DNA of 64,000 nucleotides, taken from the NCBI RefSeq assembly GCF_947498635.1, contig NZ_CANMKV010000006.1, positions 1-64,000 of the forward strand, in the 5' to 3' direction. A program made the position numbers and the translations under genes. How positions within the stretch are numbered: the stretch's first letter is position 1; the number at the start of each line of letters is the position of its first letter. Below the pieces are notes generated by a model that made no database searches, was not told the origin of the DNA, and worked only from the letters and a program-made list of their open reading frames with translations. Shown piece after piece: positions 17,890-25,656 of this stretch. This DNA is from an uncultured Microbulbifer sp. (GTDB lineage Bacteria; Pseudomonadota; Gammaproteobacteria; Pseudomonadales; Cellvibrionaceae).

Positions 17890-18654
17890 ATGAATAGTAG
17901 CAACTTTTATATTTTTTCTAAGGACGAGATTGATAAATTTTATAGCCGGGTATGTGATGAAGTTTTAGGGGCTTCTTTTAAGTGGTTTGGTTGTCAATTT
18001 AAGGAGGTTTCGATAAGTAATGCATACTCATTAGATATTGCTGACAAATCCTTTTCAGCTTCATACTATACAGAAAACATAATTGTTGATCTTCCTGAAG
18101 ATCATAAGTCCATTTTACTGGAAAAGCTATTAAACACAGCAGTTGATGACGATGATTTCGCCCATTTTATAAGCTCCGAATTATTGCTTGAATTTTTCTC
18201 TGATTTTATTTCTATTTTTGATGAGAGTCAAAGATTAAGAGCTGTAGATAAAAAATTAGATGATATTATTTTCAATTATGGTTCAGGTTGGATTTCAGTT
18301 GAGTTGTACTTTCAGGATGATTTTCTATTCAGGCTGCATCTTAATCAATCGGTTGTTAATGATGTAATTGGCAATAGGAGACAGTTTTTCTCTGATAAGA
18401 AAAGAATCTCTAAATTTAACTCATTATTAAAGGATCGTGAGTTAAAATACGCAGCTGAAATAACCCCTGTCCTGTTAAGCTTAAGCCAAATTAAGAATCT
18501 TGAAGTTGGTGATGTTATTAGGACAGATAAAAAGGTTAATGAAGAAATTCGTTTAGTTTCTGAAAATGGTCAAGTATGTATTCTCGGGTACCTCTGTAAG
18601 AAGGGTTCAAATAGAGCCATATTCTTAAATAGTCCTGGGATAATTGATAGTTAG
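17890..18654 (+). CDS. fliM: Reduced FliM/SctQ-like C-ring protein
   Basis: At 254 residues this is about 80 shorter than a normal FliM. Residues 9-18 (IFSKDEIDKF) resemble the CheY-binding N-terminal motif of FliM (LSQ-EID). The C-terminal 65 residues, with LLSLSQIKNLEVGDVIRTDK, look like a SpoA (surface presentation) domain. The middle part is strongly diverged, and I cannot find the GG-x-G motif by which FliM binds FliG. The overall layout is closer to injectisome SctQ proteins. It starts directly after the flgE stop and is followed by fliN, which supports a C-ring role. Confidence 0.72.
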   Translation: MNSSNFYIFSKDEIDKFYSRVCDEVLGASFKWFGCQFKEVSISNAYSLDIADKSFSASYYTENIIVDLPEDHKSILLEKLLNTAVDDDDFAHFISSELLLEFFSDFISIFDESQRLRAVDKKLDDIIFNYGSGWISVELYFQDDFLFRLHLNQSVVNDVIGNRRQFFSDKKRISKFNSLLKDRELKYAAEITPVLLSLSQIKNLEVGDVIRTDKKVNEEIRLVSENGQVCILGYLCKKGSNRAIFLNSPGIIDS

Positions 18655-18662
18655 GAGTTGTT

Positions 18663-18974
18663 ATGTCCTTTGAAAATGAGATCGATGTTTTAGAACCTTC
18701 TGAAATGAATGAGAGTAACGGTAAAAAATTGTTTGAACAGATTAACCCAAAGTTTCTTAAAGGGATTGAGGTGGAGGTTAAGGTTGAGCTTGGAAATACG
18801 AGTATTTCCTTTGAGAAATTGGCCACTTTATCAGCTGGGAATATCATTCAGCTAGATACACCAACAGATCAATATGTAAATTTAACAGTTGCGGATGAGG
18901 TGTTTGCTAAAGGAATTCTTGTGGTTGTTAATGGTTATTATGGTGTGAAAATTGAAGAGGTCTTTAAAGGTTGA
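18663..18974 (+). CDS. fliN: C-ring protein FliN
   Basis: The 103-residue protein carries a standard SpoA domain: GIEVEVKVELGNTSISFEKL, then the LSAGNIIQLDTPTDQYVNLT stretch and the closing GYYGVKIEEVF. FliN forms the base of the C ring and docks FliH-FliI complexes. Length and motifs are normal. GGAGTTG precedes the start. The stop overlaps the fliO start (TTGA). Confidence 0.93.
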   Translation: MSFENEIDVLEPSEMNESNGKKLFEQINPKFLKGIEVEVKVELGNTSISFEKLATLSAGNIIQLDTPTDQYVNLTVADEVFAKGILVVVNGYYGVKIEEVFKG

Positions 18975-19402
18975 CATTCCTGGGTTTATTGCGGTTTTTC
19001 TTTAGTATGCTTTTGATAGCTGTCTCGGTTCAAGTGGTTGCCGATGATGATCTTATACCTCGTCTGGAGCAGGAGAACCAGCTAGAAGTAGCTCAAAAAG
19101 AGTCCGTTGTTTTTAAACAAGATTTAATTCAGGAGGGCTTGTTTTCAAATGCATATTTTGTGGTCTTGTTTTCTTTGGTCGTTATTTTTCTTTTTTTTAA
19201 GTTCAATGGTCTTAAAAGACGAGGAGAGTTGTTGAAAGGGAATAATATAGATCTAATTGAGAAAAAAATTATAGATAATAAGCTTATGGCTTATTTGTTG
19301 GTTGTTGATGGTAAGCAGACTTTAATTGTACAGCAGCCAGGTAGTATATGTGTGACCCTTTTGTCTGGGGAAGCCAATTTGGAAGTTGATTCTGGTGCCT
19401 AA
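18971..19402 (+). CDS. fliO: FliO-like gate assembly protein
   Basis: The 143-residue protein has a cleavable-looking hydrophobic N-terminus (about residues 3-23), a periplasmic stretch, one membrane helix (about residues 58-78, rich in Phe, Leu and Val) and a small cytoplasmic domain ending LSGEANLEVDSGA. This is the architecture of FliO, which helps FliP assemble. Position between fliN and fliP agrees. The likely start is a TTG overlapping the fliN stop, and an ATG at 19007 is an alternative. Confidence 0.8.
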   Translation: MTFLGLLRFFFSMLLIAVSVQVVADDDLIPRLEQENQLEVAQKESVVFKQDLIQEGLFSNAYFVVLFSLVVIFLFFKFNGLKRRGELLKGNNIDLIEKKIIDNKLMAYLLVVDGKQTLIVQQPGSICVTLLSGEANLEVDSGA

Positions 19403-20153
19403 GTTCTCTTTGTTATTGGTTCTTATATTTATTTTAATGCCCATTGATGGTTTTGCACAATCTGACTCAGTTGATTTTTTTGATAATGAATTTACTTTTT
19501 CAGTTAATTCTGGTGATAAAGAGAGCGATTTAGCGGCCCCGATTCAAGTCCTATTGTTATTAACACTCCTTAGTGTTGCGCCGGCAATGCTAATGCTATT
19601 AACAGCGTTCACAAGAATCGTTATTGTGTTGTCTATGCTGAGGCAAGCATTGGCTATGCCTAGCACACCTCCTAACACTGTGTTGGTAAGTTTTGCTCTC
19701 CTCCTAACCATTTATGTAATGTTGCCGGTGTTTGAGGAAGTAAACAGAGCTGCCGTTACGCCTTATATTAATAAGGAGTTATCTTTAAGCAATGCTGTCG
19801 ATTTGGCGAAGGAACCGATCAAGGAGTTCATGATTAGCCAGACTCGAGAGAAGGATATTACATTAATATCTGACTTATCTAATGTTAATATACCAAGTCA
19901 ACCTACGGATCTTGATTTATCTATTTTGGTCCCAGCTTTTTTGCTTAGCGAGCTACAATCTGCTTTTTTAATTGGATTTGTTATATTTCTTCCATTTTTA
20001 ATGATTGACTTAATTGTAGCAAGTGTCCTTATGTCCATGGGTATGATTATGTTGCCACCTACAACTATCTCTCTTCCTATCAAAATACTCGTGTTTGTGC
20101 TGATTGAGGGTTGGTCCTTGCTCGCGTATTCATTGGTGGGAAGTTTTAGGTAG
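19395..20153 (+). CDS. fliP: Flagellar export gate protein FliP
   Basis: FliP is the main subunit of the export gate. The protein is about 252 residues with a signal peptide, the strongly conserved APAMLMLLTAFTRIVIVLSM region with LRQALAMPSTPPN after it (about residues 59-90), and C-terminal helices with LLSELQSAFLIGFVIFLPFL and LIVASVLMSMGMIMLPP. I favour the GTG at 19395, which lies nine bases after GGAAG. A TTG at 19386 is an alternative. Both overlap the fliO end. The gate genes are split in this operon, with fliQR at the start and fliP at the end. Confidence 0.95.
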   Translation: MPKFSLLLVLIFILMPIDGFAQSDSVDFFDNEFTFSVNSGDKESDLAAPIQVLLLLTLLSVAPAMLMLLTAFTRIVIVLSMLRQALAMPSTPPNTVLVSFALLLTIYVMLPVFEEVNRAAVTPYINKELSLSNAVDLAKEPIKEFMISQTREKDITLISDLSNVNIPSQPTDLDLSILVPAFLLSELQSAFLIGFVIFLPFLMIDLIVASVLMSMGMIMLPPTTISLPIKILVFVLIEGWSLLAYSLVGSFR

Positions 20154-20166
20154 TTTATATTTCAAG

Positions 20167-20877
20167 ATGTCTACAGAAGACAGTGAATTAATTGAAAAGT
20201 GGGATGCGCTATCTGGTCCAGCTATTGGTTGCGCACGTACCTGGCTTTACGAGTACTATAAAGATTATAGTTTCTACTTGGCTAGACGTATTTATTCCCG
20301 CCGAAAATTTACTGGTGTCGATGTTGAAGACCTATATCAGTGGGCTAGCATTGGTTTGTTGGAAGCTATAGATAGATATGATAGGAAAAGAAGTGTTAAT
20401 TTTAAAACATATGCTTCATTTAGGATTAAAGGTAGTATTATTAATGGATTGGGAAGCTACTCTGAAAGATTAAGTTTTTTTTCCGAGTCATCTGGTAAGA
20501 TTTCCAGCGGGGAAAATAATAATACTGATGAAAAAGATCTTGAGTCTGATTTATTAAATACTATTGTATCTGCTACTTTAGATTTTGGCTACGCCTATAT
20601 ACTTGATAACTACTGGTGCCTTGAAGATTCTGTTTCTATTGAGTCTCCTTATGCCTCGCCAGAATACAGCGCTTTTTTATTGGAGATGACTGAAAAGCTT
20701 GAAAAAATGTCTAATGTGCATCAAGAAATAATACGAATGAAATATGTAGAAGAAGCAAGCTTCGCAGAGATTGCAAAGCATTTATGCTTAAGTAAAACAC
20801 GAATAGTGCAGCTCCATGTTGAAGCTATAAATACTCTTCGTAAGTTAATGAATAAAAACTTTTCTTTAGAGTGCTAA
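20167..20877 (+). CDS. fliA: FliA-family sigma-28 factor
   Basis: This 236-residue protein is an alternative sigma factor of the flagellar type. Region 2 is clear (DVEDLYQWASIGLLEAIDRY and FKTYASFRIKGSIINGL), and region 4 has EEASFAEIAKHLCLSKTRIV. Region 3 is diverged and rich in Ser, Glu and Asn. The start at 20167 follows the fliP stop; an in-frame ATG at 20104 lies inside fliP. In known flagella FliA turns on filament, motor and chemotaxis genes once the hook is done, and FlgM holds it back. No FlgM gene and no obvious FliA target is in this window. Confidence 0.88.
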   Translation: MSTEDSELIEKWDALSGPAIGCARTWLYEYYKDYSFYLARRIYSRRKFTGVDVEDLYQWASIGLLEAIDRYDRKRSVNFKTYASFRIKGSIINGLGSYSERLSFFSESSGKISSGENNNTDEKDLESDLLNTIVSATLDFGYAYILDNYWCLEDSVSIESPYASPEYSAFLLEMTEKLEKMSNVHQEIIRMKYVEEASFAEIAKHLCLSKTRIVQLHVEAINTLRKLMNKNFSLEC

Positions 20878-20904
20878 ATAAAGCTCTTGTATTTTCACTG
20901 TGGT

Positions 20905-20937
20905 TTGCCAACACAGAACTCAGTTCTGTGTTGGCAA
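20905..20937. terminator. Perfect 33-bp palindrome closing the flagellar-type operon
   Basis: Two 16-base arms (TTGCCAACACAGAACT and its exact complement) flank a single central C. The palindrome lies 28 bases after the sigma factor stop and 79 bases before the convergent hydrolase stop. The sequence after it is AT-rich but lacks a clean T run. It is best read as a bidirectional terminator between convergent transcripts. Confidence 0.75.
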
Positions 20938-21015
20938 GTATAATATTATTTTGATTTGGAGGCTGATTATTTGCTAGATTCTATTGAGCTATCTGAAATA
21001 GTCTTTATATCGGAT

Positions 21016-22494
21016 TTAAAAATTTATAGCACGACATCTCGGCCCCTTCCGCGCAGAATTAAAACGATCACGCAGACGCTCAATCATCGCTGTACGAGCA
21101 GCGTCATGGTTGATGCCAATAACCACATTCACTTCCAAGCCCTTGCCGTTTTCTGTAAAGGTGGTTTTGCCCACGGTGGGGTCGAAGGTGATGGGGTCAT
21201 AAGGCGTCATGCTGTCGGCCAGGCCAGCATTTAGTTGGTCGACTTCGATAAACCCAGGTATCAGATCCATCTCCAGAGTTTCAGGCTCCAACAGCACCAG
21301 TGCGGCGATAATATCCCACAGGCGAATAACGGCATCCATGGCGAAGTCGCCGTTACCCTGGAAATCTCCACCTTCAAATTCTCGGATGGAGCTGAGCAGT
21401 TTGGAGGTATAGCAGGCTTCCGGAGTTGCACGGCGTTTAGCCAGGGCTTCGATGGTATTGCCCTGTACTTTGGCCATATCGGTGGAGTTGGTGGGCACCA
21501 GATAGGTTTCAATATTATTTTCGCTCAGGGCGTCAAAAGCCCACTGTGCACTTAGGGGGTCGAGCAGAATATTGAATTCCTGGTGGGTGCTGAAGTCGCT
21601 TTCACAGCCGAAGCTTGGGTGAGAAAAAATATTCCCGCCCAAGTTACGGGATTTATCGCCGAAGCAAGCAGCCTCGTGATTTGCGGTGAAGGGTTCGTAA
21701 TTTTCAAAGCCGCCGCCCATCATTATCACACGGTCAATTTTAGACAGCTGTTCTTCATTGGCCTTGCCGAGTACGCGGGCCAGGGTGGTCAGTTTGCCGG
21801 TATTGAAAACGACTGGAGACTGTTCCAGGTTATCCAGTGTTTCCAGGATAATGTCTTCGGCCAGTTCAAACTTAAAGGAAACACCATTGTTGCCCTGGTA
21901 GCGATAGTGATCCTGTTTTGCCCGGGGAATCAAATGGTCGGTGCCGTATAGAGTGGAGCCGTTGTCGCGCCAGGGGCCGGGTACATACTGGCCATAGAGA
22001 TTAATGCCCATGGCATTGCGGCGTTCCAGGTTCCAGGTGCCGGTGCTGAAATCTGAGGAGTTGGGCAGCTGGTAATCATCGCGGCCAGCTACAGCTTTTT
22101 CGTCATTTACCGGAGCGCTGGAAGCCTTACCGTTAGCCCCGTAGGCGACCTCTTCTGTGGCAAAGTAGGCACCGCGAATCACTTTAGTATCGTTGTTGCC
22201 CAGCCACTCGAGGATGTTGTAAACCGTATTGGCTCCGTGCGCTACAGTATTGAAGGAGTCTTCAACCACTGCCAGTTCCAGGGTATAGCGCGGGTCTTTG
22301 GCAATTAGCATCAATGCTACGGCATCGTCAAAGTTATTGAAGTCGCCGATCCAGATAATCGGTTGGGCATCTTCATTCTTGGTTGCTTGGTGCAGGCGCT
22401 TTCCATGGCGACCATTATCCGCATGGCAGGAGGCCAGGGTTGCAAAGCTACCCAGAATCAGAGCACCAGCAGAAAGCCAACGTTTTAATTTCAT
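21016..22494 (-). CDS. Exported nucleoside-hydrolase-like lipoprotein
   Basis: The 492-residue protein starts with a lipoprotein signal ending in the lipobox LASC (Cys at about residue 23). The fold marker of inosine-uridine nucleoside hydrolases is present near residues 50-57 as GDFNNFDD, followed by an Asn-rich active-site region, IDRVIMMGGGF and a C-terminal LWDIIAALVLLEPE. Compared with the family, the first Asp is separated from the Asp pair by four residues rather than three. The usual His before the late Asp is Trp. It may hydrolyse nucleosides at the envelope, but the active site is divergent. It is probably monocistronic. Confidence 0.75.
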   Translation of the reverse strand: MKLKRWLSAGALILGSFATLASCHADNGRHGKRLHQATKNEDAQPIIWIGDFNNFDDAVALMLIAKDPRYTLELAVVEDSFNTVAHGANTVYNILEWLGNNDTKVIRGAYFATEEVAYGANGKASSAPVNDEKAVAGRDDYQLPNSSDFSTGTWNLERRNAMGINLYGQYVPGPWRDNGSTLYGTDHLIPRAKQDHYRYQGNNGVSFKFELAEDIILETLDNLEQSPVVFNTGKLTTLARVLGKANEEQLSKIDRVIMMGGGFENYEPFTANHEAACFGDKSRNLGGNIFSHPSFGCESDFSTHQEFNILLDPLSAQWAFDALSENNIETYLVPTNSTDMAKVQGNTIEALAKRRATPEACYTSKLLSSIREFEGGDFQGNGDFAMDAVIRLWDIIAALVLLEPETLEMDLIPGFIEVDQLNAGLADSMTPYDPITFDPTVGKTTFTENGKGLEVNVVIGINHDAARTAMIERLRDRFNSARKGPRCRAINF

Positions 22495-22628
22495 CTATAT
22501 TTCCCTAAGGTTCGAGTGTCTTAAATTGGCGATTTCACGACTCCTCCCTGAGTCGATAAATGGCCACTCCTGTAATAACTGCCATTAACGCTTGTTAGCT
22601 ATAAATAGTGCTCAATTACAAAAGTTAA

Positions 22629-22648
22629 TGCCGGCGTAAACACCGGCA
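22629..22648 (-). terminator. Weak hairpin downstream of the RmlD-like gene
   Basis: TGCCGG and CCGGCA arms with an eight-base loop lie between the RmlD-like gene and the hydrolase gene. On the minus strand the hairpin is followed by a short TTAACTTTTG run. It could end the argS/rmlD-side transcript, but the T run is poor. Confidence 0.4.
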
Positions 22649-22698
22649 CAGGTACATCCCTATACCATTTGTTTTTTTTATTGGTTTTCCATTAGATC

Positions 22699-23586
22699 TT
22701 AATTCTGGATAAAAGATTTCAGGTTGCGTGCCAGTTGCTGAGGCAATGTTTCGGTCCCTTTGATGCCCAGGTTTGTTAAGCGTGATTTATCCAGCTGACA
22801 ATTGTAGGGGCGCGGTACTGAAAAATTAGGTTCGCTCTCTGCGCTGATATGGTCAGCACTCAACTCGCATACTTCGGCAATAATATGGGCAAGTTCAAAA
22901 CGGGTGCAGGCAGTGTCGCCGCTCCACTGATAGATTCCTTCAAACTGGGTACCTCCTTGGGTTTTCGACAAGCATTTCTCCAATACTTCTGCCACTTCCT
23001 CCACACTGGTGGGAAAACGAATTGCCCAGTGATCCAGTGTGACCGGTTTTTGTTCTCGCAGTGTCTCTAATAGGGCGGTAACACCCGATTCCTCCAGGTA
23101 GGAGACGGGTCCAAACAGCCAGGGCAACCTTAATACCCAATGGTTACCGTTGTTCAGTACCGCTTCCTCTCCTGCCAATTTGCTGCGGCCATAGAAATTC
23201 ACGGGATTGGGTGTGTCATCGGAAGTGTAGGGTGGGGCAGTACCATCAAAGACATAGTCGGTGCTGATATACACCAACTGAGCATTGATTTCGCTACAGT
23301 ACTTTGCCAATAACTCAGTACTGCCGACATTGAGCTGCCAGGCGGTATCTGGATTATCGGCACAGCGGTCAGGCCAGCGCTCGGCGGCACAGTGGATTAC
23401 CACATCCGGCTTAATTTCCAGCAGAGAAGCTTTTACCGCGCTGCTATCCGATAAGTCCAGGCGAATTAACTTTTCGCCTGCGCGAGAAAAAGCGGTTCCG
23501 GTTACAGAAAAAGTAGGGTTGTTGGAAAGTTGCTTAAATACACTACGGCCCAGCAGGCCGGAGGCGCCGGTAATCAGGATTTTCAC
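22699..23586 (-). CDS. RmlD-like NAD(P)-dependent sugar-nucleotide reductase
   Basis: This 295-residue protein is an extended short-chain dehydrogenase. It opens with the Rossmann motif GASGLLG (residues 7-13), has VYISTDYVFDGTAPPY in the middle, and the catalytic YGRSKLAGE (Tyr-x-x-x-Lys) near residues 131-139. The family includes dTDP-4-dehydrorhamnose reductase RmlD. No other rhamnose genes are adjacent, so the exact substrate is unknown. The start is GTG with AAGGAAAG upstream. It follows argS on the same strand after about 160 bases. Confidence 0.82.
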   Translation of the reverse strand: MKILITGASGLLGRSVFKQLSNNPTFSVTGTAFSRAGEKLIRLDLSDSSAVKASLLEIKPDVVIHCAAERWPDRCADNPDTAWQLNVGSTELLAKYCSEINAQLVYISTDYVFDGTAPPYTSDDTPNPVNFYGRSKLAGEEAVLNNGNHWVLRLPWLFGPVSYLEESGVTALLETLREQKPVTLDHWAIRFPTSVEEVAEVLEKCLSKTQGGTQFEGIYQWSGDTACTRFELAHIIAEVCELSADHISAESEPNFSVPRPYNCQLDKSRLTNLGIKGTETLPQQLARNLKSFIQN

Positions 23587-23749
23587 GGGTTACTTTCCTT
23601 CGATTAGGCCGGTGGGGAAAAGGTGGCCTATGTGGGGCAATGGATGGTGTGGAATGGTTTGGCGGGAGACAGAGGAAGTCTGCCCGCCAGAGAGCCGCCC
23701 GGCCAGCCTGCCTGCATGGTTGCTGGAGGTGGGGCCGGGCAGGAACAAT

Positions 23750-25486
23750 TTACATTTGCTCCATGACTTCAATCCCGAGCAAGCCGAGGCCAGTCGCGAT
23801 CGTACTGGCCACCAGGTTACATAATTGCAGGCGGCTATGTTTTTGCTCTTCGCTTACGCCTTCTTTCAGTACCGGGCAGGCTTCGTAGAAGCTCATATAG
23901 GCACTGGCCAGCTCATACAGGTAGGTGCAGAGCACGTGTGGGAAGGTGTCTTTGGCTACCTGATCCAGCACTTCGCCAAACTGGCTTAATTTAATGGCTA
24001 GGGCGCGCTCCTGCGGGCTTTCCAGTTGGATATTGCCTTTCAGTTCGCTGGGCTCAATACCGGCTTTACGGAAAATACTGCGTACGCGGGTATAAGCATA
24101 CTGTAGGTAAGGGGCGGTGTTGCCCTCAAAGCTCAGCATGGATTCCCAGCTGAAGATGTAATCGTTAGTGCGGGTTTTGCTTAGGTCTGCATATTTCACT
24201 GCGCCGATGCCCACCTTGCGCGCGATTTCTGCACAGGTTTTTGTATCCAGCTCCGGGTTTTTCTCGGCTACCAGTTTTTCCGCGCGCTCTACCGCTTCGT
24301 CCAGCAGGGCGGCCAGTTTTACAGTACCACCGCTGCGGGTTTTAAAGGGCTTTCCGTCGTCGCCCATCATGGTGCCAAAAGTGCAGTGTTCCAGGGCGGT
24401 AGATTCTGGAGTAAAGCCCGCTTTGCGCGAGGCGACAAAGGTCTGCTGCAAGTGTAGGGATTGGCGCGCATCCACTACGTAGAGGATGCGGTCGGCATTG
24501 AGCTGGTTGGTGCGGTAGCGGATAGCGGCCAGATCGGTGGTGGCGTACAGGTAGCCGCCGCCTTTCTTCTGGATAATCATCGGGCTGGGGTTGCCCTCTT
24601 TATCGGCCATCTCTTCCAGGAAGATTACGATCGCCCCCTGGTCCTCTACGGCGATGCCACTATCCAGCAGCTCTTTAACCAGTACCGGCAGATCGTCGTT
24701 GTAGCGACTCTCGGCATAGATGTCGCCCTGCTCAAGGGTAACATTCAGTTTGGAATAGATTTCTTCACAGTGACTGATGGAGATATCGATAAACTGTTTC
24801 CACAGTTTCAGGCACTGCTCGTCGCCACCTTGCAGTTTTACCACGTAGCCGCGAGCGCGGTCGGCGAAGCCTTCCTCGTCGTCGAAGCGCACCTTGGCTT
24901 CGCGATAGAACACTTCCAGGTCGGCCAGCGCCACCTCTGCATCGCTGTCTGCCAGCTTATCGGACAGGTGCGCCAGCAGCATGCCGAATTGGGTGCCCCA
25001 GTCGCCCATATGGTTTTGGCGAACCACCTTGTGACCCTGGAACTCCAGCAGACGCGCCAGGGCATCACCGATAATGGTGGTGCGCAGGTGGCCTACGTGC
25101 ATTTCTTTGGCGAGGTTGGGGGAGGAGTAGTCGATGACTACGGTCTTTGGTTCTTGCGCTGCGGCGACATTCAGGCGTTTGTTACTCTGGGCGGCCCACA
25201 GTTGCTGGCCCAGCCACTGCTCACTCAGGTGGATATTGAGGAAGCCCGGACCGGCGATCTCGACCTTTTCGATCATATCGCCCTTATCCAGTTGCTCCAG
25301 GATCTTGCCAGCCAGCTCGCGGGGGTTGGTGCTCATGCGCTTGGCGGCGCCCATAGCGCCGTTGGCTTGGTAGTCGCCAAATCCGGCTTTTTTCGCAGGT
25401 GCCACGATGGGGCCGCATTCTTCGGGGATACCGGCGGCGAGCATGGCGGCCTGGAATTTGTCGGAGAGGAGTTGGCGAATATTCAT
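23750..25486 (-). CDS. argS: Arginyl-tRNA synthetase
   Basis: ArgS charges tRNA-Arg. From the ATG at 25486 the protein has 578 residues, matching the family. It has the N-terminal tRNA-binding domain ([15 protein letters not shown]), the HIGH-type motif HVGHLRTT in the segment [15 protein letters not shown], the [15 protein letters not shown] segment and the C-terminal anticodon domain ending in [11 protein letters not shown]. An open frame continues 73 codons upstream, but it has no family resemblance and runs into the divergent sbcB promoter region. The gene is divergent from sbcB. Confidence 0.96.
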   Translation of the reverse strand: MNIRQLLSDKFQAAMLAAGIPEECGPIVAPAKKAGFGDYQANGAMGAAKRMSTNPRELAGKILEQLDKGDMIEKVEIAGPGFLNIHLSEQWLGQQLWAAQSNKRLNVAAAQEPKTVVIDYSSPNLAKEMHVGHLRTTIIGDALARLLEFQGHKVVRQNHMGDWGTQFGMLLAHLSDKLADSDAEVALADLEVFYREAKVRFDDEEGFADRARGYVVKLQGGDEQCLKLWKQFIDISISHCEEIYSKLNVTLEQGDIYAESRYNDDLPVLVKELLDSGIAVEDQGAIVIFLEEMADKEGNPSPMIIQKKGGGYLYATTDLAAIRYRTNQLNADRILYVVDARQSLHLQQTFVASRKAGFTPESTALEHCTFGTMMGDDGKPFKTRSGGTVKLAALLDEAVERAEKLVAEKNPELDTKTCAEIARKVGIGAVKYADLSKTRTNDYIFSWESMLSFEGNTAPYLQYAYTRVRSIFRKAGIEPSELKGNIQLESPQERALAIKLSQFGEVLDQVAKDTFPHVLCTYLYELASAYMSFYEACPVLKEGVSEEQKHSRLQLCNLVASTIATGLGLLGIEVMEQM

Positions 25487-25656
25487 AGAGTGAAGCGCTG
25501 TCTTAAATTCGTGGAAACGCCGAATTTTAAAGGGCGGTGGCGGCTTTGCAACCAACGTTTTCGGACTGAGGTGGTTGGCTGTGGTCCAAATCTGTGCCCA
25601 GGTGTCCAGATAGCGTGGCGCTCGGTGGTATGATGCCGCCAAATTATGGAGGTACC

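Noticed and set aside
481-20877. Calling the cluster a complete flagellum or a true injectisome
   Set aside because: Motor, filament and FliG genes are not present, which argues against a complete flagellum. P and L rings, rod and hook are present and no secretin gene is seen, which argues against a standard injectisome.
20956-21234. Plus-strand reading frame after the sigma factor gene
   Set aside because: Most of it is the complement of the nucleoside-hydrolase gene, and it has no start signal.
23590-23749. GC-rich stem (GCCCGGCC / GGCCGGGC) after argS as a terminator
   Set aside because: No T run follows on the minus strand and the inner part pairs poorly, so I left it out of the feature list.
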